A DNA stretch of 64,000 bases. Origin: Nocardioides sp. SR21 (lineage in GTDB: Bacteria; Actinomycetota; Actinomycetes; Propionibacteriales; Nocardioidaceae). Below, piece by piece: positions 17,982-25,684 of the stretch (positions are counted from its first letter, which is position 1; every line of letters begins with the position of its first letter). The DNA lies in contig NZ_JAKWJR010000006.1 in assembly GCF_022761125.1 (NCBI RefSeq), positions 62,001-126,000 of the forward strand, given 5' to 3'. The notes beneath the pieces are model-generated. The model saw only the letters and a program-made list of their open reading frames with translations. It searched no databases and was not told the origin of the DNA. A program made the translations under genes and the position numbers.

Positions 17982-18060
17982 CTCCCCGGGTAGGAGTCGA
18001 ACCTACGTCGCTAGTCCTGATTCAAAGTCAGGCGGGCCCTGCCGGCAGACCAACCGGGGA
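17982..18060 (-). tRNA. tRNA-Gln (anticodon TTG)
   Basis: 79 nt on the minus strand. Acceptor stem TCCCCGG/CCGGGGA with G discriminator, anticodon stem CCTGA/TCAGG around loop CTTTGAA (anticodon TTG), T arm GTAGG-TTCGACT-CCTAC. The D arm and variable loop are longer than the minimum. CCA is not encoded. The base after the discriminator is C, followed directly by the glmU GTG. Confidence 0.88.
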
Positions 18061-18077
18061 TTGGTTGATGCGAACAA

Positions 18078-18087
18078 AGACTAGTGT
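18078..18087. promoter_or_regulatory. Overlapping divergent -10 boxes for tRNA-Gln/glmU and ligC
   Basis: Two -10 elements share a central CTAG: TAGTCT on the minus strand (18078-18083, toward tRNA-Gln) and TAGTGT on the plus strand (18082-18087), which lies 6 nt before the ligC GTG. No clear -35 was found for either. Confidence 0.5.
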
Positions 18088-18093
18088 CGGATC

Positions 18094-19179
18094 GTGGACC
18101 TTCCCGTCATGCCTCCGGTTCAGCCGATGCTCGCGAAGTCCGTGAAGGGCATCCCGGACCCCGCCAAGCACGGCGGGCTGAGCTTCGAGCCGAAGTGGGA
18201 CGGCTTCCGCTGCCTGGTGTTCAAGGACGGCGACGAGGTCGAGCTGGCCAGCCGCAACACCAAGCCGCTGACCCGCTACTTCCCCGAGGTCGTCGCGGCG
18301 ATGAAGGAGCAGCTGCCCGACCGCTGTGTGCTGGACGGCGAGCTGTTCGTGTCCATCGGGGAGCGGCTCGAGTTCGAGGTGCTCCAGGAGCGGATCCACC
18401 CGGCGGCCTCGCGGATCGAGATGCTCAGCGAGAAGACGCCGGCCTCCTACGTCGCCTTCGACCTGCTCGCGCTCGGCGACGCGTCGTACGCCGAGCGGCC
18501 GTTCGCCGAGCGCCGCGCGGCCCTGGAGGAGGCGCTCGGCGGCCTCGACGGCCCGTGCTTCCTGACCCGCACCACCACCGACCCGGCCGAGGCCGAGGAG
18601 TGGTTCCACCAGTTCGAGGGCGCGGGCCTGGACGGCGTCGTGGCGAAGCCGCTCGAGGCGACGTACCAGCCGAACGCCCGCACGATGCTGAAGATCAAGC
18701 ACGAGCGGACCGCCGACGTGGTGGTCGCGGGCTACCGCGAGCACAAGACGAGCACGCCCGAGGCGCCGCTGCTCGGCAGCCTGCTGCTCGGCCTCTACGC
18801 CGACGGCGAGCTGCAGCACATCGGGGTCAGCGCGAGCTTCACCGCCGCGCGGCGGGCCGAGCTGATCCAGGAGCTCCAGCCGCTCGTCGTCGACATCCAG
18901 GACCACCCGTGGGGGCGCTGGCAGGAGTTCCTGACCGCGAACCCGGACCGGGTCCCGGGCACCCAGAGCCGGTGGAGCCAGGGCAAGGACCTGTCGTTCA
19001 CGCCGCTGCGGCCGGACCTGGTGCTCGAGGTCGCCTACGACCACATGGAGGGGCGCCGGTTCCGCCACACCGCGCAGTTCCGGCGCTGGCGACCGGACCG
19101 GGACCCGGAGTCGTGTGGCTACGAGCAGCTGGACGAGCCCGTCTCCTACGATCTGGCTAGGATCCTCGGCGTCGACTAG
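18094..19179 (+). CDS. ligC: ATP-dependent DNA ligase (LigC type)
   Basis: 361 residues from GTG. The nucleotidyltransferase motif I is FEPKWDGFR, with the Lys that receives AMP at about residue 34. Later ligase motifs follow: DGELFV (III), YVAFDLLAL, GLDGVVAKP (IV), and MLKIKHERTADVVVAG (V). A C-terminal OB domain completes it. Length and sequence match actinobacterial LigC, which works in accessory DNA repair or end joining; no ku or ligD gene is visible here. The GTG lies 6 nt after TAGTGT, so a leaderless mRNA is predicted. The next gene begins 9 nt after its stop. Confidence 0.92.
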   Translation: MDLPVMPPVQPMLAKSVKGIPDPAKHGGLSFEPKWDGFRCLVFKDGDEVELASRNTKPLTRYFPEVVAAMKEQLPDRCVLDGELFVSIGERLEFEVLQERIHPAASRIEMLSEKTPASYVAFDLLALGDASYAERPFAERRAALEEALGGLDGPCFLTRTTTDPAEAEEWFHQFEGAGLDGVVAKPLEATYQPNARTMLKIKHERTADVVVAGYREHKTSTPEAPLLGSLLLGLYADGELQHIGVSASFTAARRAELIQELQPLVVDIQDHPWGRWQEFLTANPDRVPGTQSRWSQGKDLSFTPLRPDLVLEVAYDHMEGRRFRHTAQFRRWRPDRDPESCGYEQLDEPVSYDLARILGVD

Positions 19180-19188
19180 GAGGCAGCC

Positions 19189-19749
19189 ATGTCCGAGAAC
19201 AGCAGCACCGAGGACTACGACGTCGTCCTGCTCATCGAGCAGGCGCTCACCCCGCAGGACGCCGCGCAGGTGCACTCGTTGCACGAGGGGCTGGACGGGC
19301 CGGTGGTCTACCACGTGCTCCTCCCGCTCGAGGACGCCGCGACCCGCATCGAGTCCGCGATGGGGTCGCTGACCGCCGGCGACATGCTGGCCTCCCCGAC
19401 GATGCCGATGAGCGAGGTCGACCTGGAGGCGGTCCGCAAGGACTGCCAGGACCGGTCGCACGCCGAGCTCGACCAGACCCTCGAGGCGCTGCGCGCCAGC
19501 GGCGCGGTCGCCCGCGGCGAGGTCGTGGTGGACCCGCCGATCGACGCGCTGGCCGCGAAGGTCGCCGAGGTCGACGGTCGCGAGGCGATCATCTTGACCC
19601 GGTCGCACGTCGTCTCCGAGTTCTTCCACGTCGACTGGACCTCGAAGGCCCGTCGCCGGCTCGGCGTCCCGATCCTGCACCTGCTCGAGCGCGAGACCTT
19701 CGACGAGCAGGCCGAGGGGTACGGCAACGAGGGCATCACGGGGCTCTGA
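19189..19749 (+). CDS. Small acidic protein, universal-stress-like fold (function unknown)
   Basis: 186 residues with a strong AGGAGG ribosome site before the ATG. The protein alternates beta-like segments (DVVLLIEQAL, VVYHVLLPL, AIILTRSHVV, VPILHLLERE) with helices, and the sequence VVDPPIDALAAKVAEVDGRE followed by the C-terminal VPILHL resembles universal stress proteins. No ATP-binding GxxGxxxxxG motif is seen, so nucleotide binding is doubtful. It sits tightly between ligC and the glycosyltransferase-Stealth gene and is likely co-transcribed with both. Confidence 0.6.
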   Translation: MSENSSTEDYDVVLLIEQALTPQDAAQVHSLHEGLDGPVVYHVLLPLEDAATRIESAMGSLTAGDMLASPTMPMSEVDLEAVRKDCQDRSHAELDQTLEALRASGAVARGEVVVDPPIDALAAKVAEVDGREAIILTRSHVVSEFFHVDWTSKARRRLGVPILHLLERETFDEQAEGYGNEGITGL

Positions 19750-19753
19750 TCCC

Positions 19754-22372
19754 TTGAAGATCGGCTTCCTCGTCTTCAACCTGGACGGGATGGGCGGTAC
19801 GTCGCGCTCAGCCGTGACCCAGGCGAACGCCCTGGCCGGCGAGCACGAGGTCCGGCTGGTCAGCGTCACCCGCAGCGCCGACCGCCCGCACTACGACATC
19901 GACCCGCGGGTCGCGGTCGACCACCTCGCCGACGTACGCGAGCCGGACGCCGCGCACGAGCGGGAGTCCGTGCTGGTGCCGAAGCGGTGGGACGGCCAGT
20001 TCTCCGCGCTGACCGACGTCGCGCTGCAGGACGCCCTGCCGCGCCTCGACCTCGACGTGCTGGTCACCGTCACCCCGGCGCTGCTCGCGGTCGCCGCCCA
20101 GCTCGTCCCCGACCGCACGGTCCTGGTCCACCAGGAGCACCGGTCGTCGTCGGACCGCACGTCCGGTCTCGAGCCGCTGCTCGCGTTCGCGCCGCGCGCC
20201 GACGTCGTCGCGATGCTGACGCAGTCGACCGCGGACTGGCTGCGCGAGCAGCTCGGCGAGGTCACCCCGGAGATCGTGGTGATGCCGAACCCGCTGCCGA
20301 TCGGTGCGACTCCGCAGTCGCGGCTCGACAACCCGGTCGTCATGACCGCCGGCCGGCTGGTGGCCGAGAAGCAGTTCGGGCGGCTGGTGAACGCGTTCGC
20401 CGAGATCGCCGACCGGATCCCCGACTGGCGGCTCCGGATCCTCGGCGACGGCCCGCAGCTCAAGGAGCTGCGCCGGCTGGCCCGCAAGGCCGACCTCGTC
20501 GACCGGATCGAGCTCCCGGGCAGCGTCTCGAACATGGCCGAGGAGTGGGCGACCGCCTCGATCGCGGCGCTCACCTCACGCGCCGAGGGCTTCCCGCTGG
20601 TCGTGCAGGAGGCGATGGCCGCAGGCGTACCGGTCGTCAGCCTGGACAGCCCGTCCGGCCCGCGCGCGATCATCGAGCACGGCCGCAACGGCCTGCTGGT
20701 CCCACCCGACTCCCCTGCCGGCGTCGCCCCTGCGCTGCTCCAGCTCGCCACCGACGAGCAGCTGCGCAGGCGGCTCGGCGCCGGCGCGCTCGAGTCCTCG
20801 CAGCAGTACGACGCTCACGCGCTCGCTCGCCGGTGGGCGGGCATCTTCGCCGCCGCACAGGCCCGGCGCGGCGGGCAGAGCCGGGTCGCGGCCCGGGCGA
20901 CCGCGCCGCGGACGGTGCCCCTGCCCCGTCCGGACGTCGACGCGCAGCTGTCCCCGGCCGAGGCGCGTCGGGCCACCCTCAGCATGGCGGTCGAGATCGC
21001 GCGGGCGACCAGTGACGCGTGGTTCGTGGTCCCTGGCGCCACGCCGAGCGTGGTCGTGCCGATCGCCGCGCGCGACGACTTCCTCGCCCGGCTGGCCGGC
21101 GCCGCGCTGCCGGCGTACCTCTCCCTCCGGGACCCGGCCCTCGGCGGCTGGCCGGAGCGGCGTGGCGAGGTCGCGGCGCTGGCGACGGAGCTGCGCCGCG
21201 GCCGCACCGGCACCGTGTTCCTCGAGCCGTGGCCCGGCGGCCTGCTCGGCCAGGGCTGCAGCATCGGGGTGGAGTTCTGGGAGACCAGCGTCGGCGGCGA
21301 CCTGGTGGCGCCGCAGCCGAACCGCTACGCCCGTCGGGTCCCGCGCGGTGCGACGTTCGTCGACGTCGAGGTCGAGGGCGTGCGGGTGCGCACGCTGCCG
21401 CTGATGGCGGAGCCGACCGTCGACGAGTGCCGGTTCCCGGTCGACGTGGTCTACACGTGGGTCGACGGCGACGACCCGGAGTGGAACGCCGCGTGCGAGC
21501 AGCGACTGGCCGCGATGACCGGCACCGCGCTGACCCGCGAGTCCAGCGGCCGCGCGCGCTTCCTGTCCCGTGACGAGCTGCGCTACTCCCTGCGCAGCCT
21601 GCACCTGTTCGCGCCGTGGGTGCGCCGCATCAACCTCGTGACCGCCGGCCAGGCCCCGGCCTGGCTCGACCCGGACCACCCGCGGGTCCGGGTGATCGAC
21701 CACCGCGAGATCCTGCCGGCGGACGCGCTGCCGACGTTCAGCTCGCACGCGATCGAGACCGCGCTCCACCACGTGCCGGAGCTGTCCGAGCAGTGGGTGT
21801 ACTTCAACGACGACGTGTTCCTCGGCCGCCCGGTGCGGCCGGAGATCTTCTTCAGCCCGGGCGGCCTCAACGCCGCCTTCATGTCGCCGGTCATCGTCGG
21901 GCCCGACGACGTGCCGGGCGCACCGCCGTTCCTCAAGGCGGCGTACAACAACCGCCGGCTGATCCGCGAGACCTTCGGCGTCACCACGACCCACACGCTC
22001 GCGCACACCCCGCACCCGCACCGCCGCTCCGTGCTCGACGAGATCGAGCGGCGCTTCCCCGAGGCGGTCGCGGCGACGGCGCGGGCGCCGTTCCGCTCCG
22101 ACACCGACCTCGCGCTGCTGAGCTCGCTCGCCCAGCACTACGGGCTGCTGAGCGGATCGTCGTACGTCGGCCGGGCGGAGCACCGGTTCGTGAACCTCAG
22201 CGGCCCCGGCCTCAACCGGCAGCTGAACCTGCTGCTCGAGCGCGACCAGGACTTCTTCTGCCTCGGCGATGACCACGAGTACGCCATGCCGGCGGCGAAG
22301 GTGGCCGAGCGGCTGGCGTGGTTCCTCGAGACGTACTTCCCGGTCGCGGCACCCTGGGAGCGCTCAGCCTGA
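19754..22372 (+). CDS. Fusion of GT4 glycosyltransferase and Stealth-family sugar-phosphotransferase
   Basis: 872 residues from a TTG, 4 nt after the previous stop; KIGFLVFNLDGMGG is a typical glycosyltransferase opening. Residues 1-370 are a GT-B/GT4 enzyme (MTAGRLVAEKQFGRLVNAF, AEGFPLVVQEAMAAG with the donor-site EGFPLxxxE pattern). Residues about 560-860 hold the four Stealth conserved regions: VDVVYTWVDGDDPEW (CR1), SRDELRYSLRSLHLFAPWVR (CR2), TLAHTPHPHRRSVLDEI (CR3) and CLGDDHEY (CR4). Stealth proteins transfer hexose-1-phosphate onto capsule-like polymers. A linker region (about 375-555) is unassigned. One chain could add a sugar and then a sugar phosphate to an extracellular polysaccharide; the product is unknown. 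Confidence 0.88.
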   Translation: MKIGFLVFNLDGMGGTSRSAVTQANALAGEHEVRLVSVTRSADRPHYDIDPRVAVDHLADVREPDAAHERESVLVPKRWDGQFSALTDVALQDALPRLDLDVLVTVTPALLAVAAQLVPDRTVLVHQEHRSSSDRTSGLEPLLAFAPRADVVAMLTQSTADWLREQLGEVTPEIVVMPNPLPIGATPQSRLDNPVVMTAGRLVAEKQFGRLVNAFAEIADRIPDWRLRILGDGPQLKELRRLARKADLVDRIELPGSVSNMAEEWATASIAALTSRAEGFPLVVQEAMAAGVPVVSLDSPSGPRAIIEHGRNGLLVPPDSPAGVAPALLQLATDEQLRRRLGAGALESSQQYDAHALARRWAGIFAAAQARRGGQSRVAARATAPRTVPLPRPDVDAQLSPAEARRATLSMAVEIARATSDAWFVVPGATPSVVVPIAARDDFLARLAGAALPAYLSLRDPALGGWPERRGEVAALATELRRGRTGTVFLEPWPGGLLGQGCSIGVEFWETSVGGDLVAPQPNRYARRVPRGATFVDVEVEGVRVRTLPLMAEPTVDECRFPVDVVYTWVDGDDPEWNAACEQRLAAMTGTALTRESSGRARFLSRDELRYSLRSLHLFAPWVRRINLVTAGQAPAWLDPDHPRVRVIDHREILPADALPTFSSHAIETALHHVPELSEQWVYFNDDVFLGRPVRPEIFFSPGGLNAAFMSPVIVGPDDVPGAPPFLKAAYNNRRLIRETFGVTTTHTLAHTPHPHRRSVLDEIERRFPEAVAATARAPFRSDTDLALLSSLAQHYGLLSGSSYVGRAEHRFVNLSGPGLNRQLNLLLERDQDFFCLGDDHEYAMPAAKVAERLAWFLETYFPVAAPWERSA

Positions 22373-22400
22373 TCTCAGGCTGGTCCCCGACCATGGGGGC

Positions 22401-22787
22401 ATGACCTCGCGTACCGATGCCCTGCTCACGCGCGTCGACACGTGGGCGAACGCCGGCCCGGTGCGCGCCGTCGCGGTGAAGGTCGGCGTGACGATCGTCG
22501 GCCCGCTGCTGATCGTGGCCGGCGTCGCGATGCTGGTGCTGCCGGGGCCCGGCCTCGTGGTGATCGGGCTCGGGCTCGCGCTGCTGGCCGCGGAGTACGC
22601 CTGGGCGCGGCACGTGCTCGGCCTGATGGGCCGGGGCCTGGGGAAGGCGCGTCAGCTCGCGTTCCCGACCGACGGCTCGCCCACGCGCAAGGTCACCGGG
22701 CTGCTCGCCACCGGCGGCGTGCTGGTGGCGACGACCGCGCTGACCGGAGCGGTCACCGCGCTGGTGGGTTCGCAGACGCTGCTCTGA
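22401..22787 (+). CDS. PGPGW-family small membrane protein
   Basis: 128 residues. Two central membrane segments around a MLVLPGPGLVVIGLGLALLA motif and a third near the C-terminus (VLVATTALTGAVTALV) match the actinobacterial PGPGW (TIGR02611-like) proteins, whose function is unknown. The ATG at 22401 is chosen because upstream residues in frame are unlike the family. The last 35 nt overlap the end of the convergent sulfotransferase gene. Confidence 0.8.
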   Translation: MTSRTDALLTRVDTWANAGPVRAVAVKVGVTIVGPLLIVAGVAMLVLPGPGLVVIGLGLALLAAEYAWARHVLGLMGRGLGKARQLAFPTDGSPTRKVTGLLATGGVLVATTALTGAVTALVGSQTLL

Positions 22788-23733
22788 GCCGCTCGATCTG
22801 GCGGTCCTTGTTGTCGAGCCGCTTGCGCATGTTGCGGCGCACCTGAGCGACCTGGGCGGTCGTCTCGTCGAGGGAGATCGCGGCGGCGTACTCGTACATC
22901 TCGACGTACTCCTCGCGCATCCGCTCGAGCTCGGCGACCGCGCTCGCGTCGTGCGGGCTGGACACGAGCACGTGCATCGCGGTCCAGGTGCGCTCGGCGA
23001 GGTCGCGCACCTGAGGGGGTACGGCGATGTCCTCCCAGGTCACCTGCGAGCGGTTGAGCCTCGCGTCGATGAAGTCGTCGACCGGGTGCGGCGCGGCCAG
23101 GTCGCCGTCGTACTCGATGCCGAGCTGCTCCCCCGCCCTGGTCATCGCGCTGCGCCAGTCGCCGACCAGGTCGGCGTACGGGACGAAGGCGCGGGCGTGC
23201 CGGCGGGTGGTGCGCTCGGTCTCGAACGCGGCGTTCACCCACGCCGCCACGTTGGTGGTCTCGCGCTGGCGGCGGAAGCCCGGGGTCTGCTCGGTGAGGT
23301 ACGCCGTGTCGCGCGAGCGGACGACCTCGGTGGGGTGCCGCAGCATGGTCAGCGTGGTGACCTCGGCGCCGAGCTCGCCGGCGACGCGCAGCCAGAGGTC
23401 GTGCACCCAGAACTCGCGCGGGTCCTTGATCACGACCTGGGGGTGGCCGAGCTGGCCGGACAGCCAGTCGCGCAGCCGCTCCTCGACCTCGGGCGTGACG
23501 GCCTCGGCGGCCTGCTCCATCGCGGTCGGACGGGAGTCGATGGTGCGCACCGGGATCGGGTTGAGCAGCTCCTTGTGGAACTCCGTCACCCACAGCGGCT
23601 CGTAGTAGCCGCGCGGGTTCGACTCGTCGGCCTCGACCTCGGGCTGCGGCACGACGAGGCCGAGCCGCTTGAGGGTGCCGGCGACGCTGCTGGTGCCGCT
23701 GCGTCCCGATCCGGTCACGATCACGAGCTTCAT
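22753..23733 (-). CDS. Sulfotransferase-family protein
   Basis: 326 residues. The N-terminal P-loop-like PAPS-binding motif VTGSGRSGTSSVAGTL and the later 3'-phosphate-binding segment MLRHPTEVVRSRDTAY are those of sulfotransferases, which move sulfate from PAPS to a hydroxyl or amine. The C-terminus is a charged helix (RRNMRKRLDNKDRQIERLR) likely to form a coiled coil. The substrate is unknown, though the adjacent glycosyltransferase-Stealth gene suggests a glycan. It overlaps GNAT-TsaE upstream by 4 nt and the PGPGW gene tail-to-tail by 35 nt. CysQ at 10.8 kb would dispose of the PAP it makes. Confidence 0.8.
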   Translation of the reverse strand: MKLVIVTGSGRSGTSSVAGTLKRLGLVVPQPEVEADESNPRGYYEPLWVTEFHKELLNPIPVRTIDSRPTAMEQAAEAVTPEVEERLRDWLSGQLGHPQVVIKDPREFWVHDLWLRVAGELGAEVTTLTMLRHPTEVVRSRDTAYLTEQTPGFRRQRETTNVAAWVNAAFETERTTRRHARAFVPYADLVGDWRSAMTRAGEQLGIEYDGDLAAPHPVDDFIDARLNRSQVTWEDIAVPPQVRDLAERTWTAMHVLVSSPHDASAVAELERMREEYVEMYEYAAAISLDETTAQVAQVRRNMRKRLDNKDRQIERLRAASANPPAR

Positions 23734-24644
23734 GCGAGTCCTCGGAAGTCCAGTACGTGCCAGCGGGGTCCCACCGGCGTGATCTCGACGCGGCGCGGGT
23801 CGAGCCCGTCGTGGGGCGCGTCGCCCCGGACGATCGCGACCTCCAGCCGCGATTCCGACAGTCCCTCGGCCAGGCCCTCGCCCCACTCCACCACGGTGAC
23901 CGCCTCGTCGAACGAGGTGTCGAGGTCGAGGTCGTCGAGCTCGTCCAGGCCACCGAGGCGGTAGGCGTCCACGTGCACGAGGTCCGGCCCGTCGACCAGC
24001 GACGGGTGCACGCGCGCGATCACGAACGTCGGCGACGTGACGTCGCCGCGTACGCCGAGGCCGGCGCCGAGGCCCTGGGTGAACGTGGTCTTGCCCGCGC
24101 CGAGCTCGCCGCTCAGCACCAGCAGGTCGCCGGCGGCGAGCTGCTTGGCCAGCGCCCGGCCGAGGTCGCGCATCCTTTCGGCGTCGGGGATCTGGAACGC
24201 GTGGGTGCGCAGCGGGCGTCGCAGCTCGACGTTCGGGGACTCGCGGCTGATCTCGCGGAAGCCCTGCCGCTCCCAGAACCGCACCGTGGCGGGCAGCTCC
24301 TCGCGCGCGACCACGGTGAGGTCGTGCGAGCCCTCGGACGCCTCGACCGCCGCCTCGATGAGGGCCGCGGCGACGCCGTGCCCCTGAGCCGTGGGCAGGA
24401 CGCCGAAGCGCCGCAGGTACGTCGTACGCCCGATCGGGTCGAGGAGCAGCGTGCCGACGACCTCGCCGTCGACACACGCCAGCAGGCCCCCGTGGGCCGC
24501 GAGCTTCTCGGCGATGGACGCCTCGGTCTCGGTGAGGGCCGCGGCCGGCGGGTCCAGGGGCGGGCGCGCCTCGAACGCGGCGCGCACCACCATCAGCACG
24601 TCGGCGGCGGCCTCGGGGCCGACCCGCCGGATCTCGACGCTCAC
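23730..24644 (-). CDS. tsaE: Fusion of GNAT acetyltransferase and TsaE ATPase
   Basis: 304 residues from a GTG overlapping the previous stop (GTGA). Residues 1-150 are a GNAT domain (LRRFGVLPTAQGHGVAAALIEAA, the acetyl-CoA loop). Residues about 155-304 are TsaE, the ATPase of the complex that makes threonylcarbamoyl-adenosine at tRNA position 37: Walker A SGELGAGKTTFTQGLGAGLG, DVTSPTFVIARVH, HVDAYRL and VEWGE. TsaE alone is about 150 residues, so the fusion is real and in frame. The usual partners tsaB, rimI and tsaD do not follow; a sulfotransferase does. The GNAT half may substitute for a RimI-like role, which is speculation. Confidence 0.88.
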   Translation of the reverse strand: MSVEIRRVGPEAAADVLMVVRAAFEARPPLDPPAAALTETEASIAEKLAAHGGLLACVDGEVVGTLLLDPIGRTTYLRRFGVLPTAQGHGVAAALIEAAVEASEGSHDLTVVAREELPATVRFWERQGFREISRESPNVELRRPLRTHAFQIPDAERMRDLGRALAKQLAAGDLLVLSGELGAGKTTFTQGLGAGLGVRGDVTSPTFVIARVHPSLVDGPDLVHVDAYRLGGLDELDDLDLDTSFDEAVTVVEWGEGLAEGLSESRLEVAIVRGDAPHDGLDPRRVEITPVGPRWHVLDFRGLA

Positions 24645-25684
24645 CGGGCGTCCGCCGCACCGGTCGTGTCGAGCAGGCGGTCGAGCTCGCCGTTGACCTC
24701 GTCGGGACGCTCGAGGAGCACCATGTGGCCGGCGCCGTGGCACTCCAGCAGCGTGGAGCCGTCGATACGCGAGGCGAGCTTGCGGCTGTGCCCGATCGAG
24801 GTGAGCTTGTCGTCGGTGCCGCAGATGACCGCGGTCGGGACCTTCGCCAGCGGCTCGACGTGGTCGAACTTGTCGAGGCTGCCGAAGCCCGGGAAGAACT
24901 CCGCGACCACCTCGAACGGCGTCGCCGCCAGCATCTCGTCCACGAACGCGACGTAGCTCTGCGGCACGTCGTCGCCGAACGCGAGCTGCTCGGTCGCCAC
25001 CAGCGCGACGTCCCGGCCGACCTTGCGCAGCCGGTCGACCGCGCGGTGGCCGCGGGCGAGCGCCGCGACGCCGCGGTGCACGGCGCCGGAACCCGCCCAG
25101 GTGGGGACCATCGGGAACAGGATGCGGCTCGGGTCGAGACCACCGGCGGTCGTCGCGATCAGCGCGGCGCCGATCACCCGGTCACCGAACAGCTCGGGGT
25201 GCTCCTCGGCCAGCGCGACGATCGTCATGCCGCCCATCGAGTGCCCGACCAGGACCGCCGGCCCGTCGGGAGCGACGGCGTCGAGGATCGTGAGCAGGTC
25301 GGAGCCGAGCTGCTCGATCGTCGCGTTCCCCACCGCCGACCGGCCGGACCGGCCGTGGGAGCGCTGGTCGTAGTAGACCGCGCGGATGCCCCGGGCGCGG
25401 TAGTGCTCGCGCTGGAAGTGCCAGCAGTCGAGGTTCAGGGCGTACCCGTGGCAGAAGACCAGCGTGAGTCGCGTCGGTACGTCGGGCTCGTCGACCTCGA
25501 CGTACAGCGGGGTGCCGTCGTCGGCGACGACGGTCTGGCCCTTGGAGCGCAGCGACCCGAAGGCGGGTCCGGTCCCGTCGTCGCGGCGGGCCAGGACCCG
25601 CCGGCGGTGCGCGAGTCCGGCCCCGGCCGCGCCGGCGGCGGCGAGGCCGACGGCTCCGGCGACGGCTGCTCTGCGGATGCTCAT
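24641..25684 (-). CDS. Alpha/beta hydrolase with N-terminal membrane segment
   Basis: 347 residues. An N-terminal signal-anchor (AAVAGAVGLAAAGAAGAGLA) precedes an alpha/beta-hydrolase domain. The oxyanion HG motif is FCHGYALNLDCW, the nucleophile elbow is VGHSMGGM, the acid is in ICGTDDKLTS and the catalytic His in CHGAGHMVLLE. Such proteins between alr and tsaE are common in actinobacteria, with unknown lipid or ester substrates. It overlaps tsaE by 4 nt and alr by 1 nt, within one operon nnrD-alr-hydrolase-tsaE-sulfotransferase. Confidence 0.85.
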   Translation of the reverse strand: MSIRRAAVAGAVGLAAAGAAGAGLAHRRRVLARRDDGTGPAFGSLRSKGQTVVADDGTPLYVEVDEPDVPTRLTLVFCHGYALNLDCWHFQREHYRARGIRAVYYDQRSHGRSGRSAVGNATIEQLGSDLLTILDAVAPDGPAVLVGHSMGGMTIVALAEEHPELFGDRVIGAALIATTAGGLDPSRILFPMVPTWAGSGAVHRGVAALARGHRAVDRLRKVGRDVALVATEQLAFGDDVPQSYVAFVDEMLAATPFEVVAEFFPGFGSLDKFDHVEPLAKVPTAVICGTDDKLTSIGHSRKLASRIDGSTLLECHGAGHMVLLERPDEVNGELDRLLDTTGAADAR

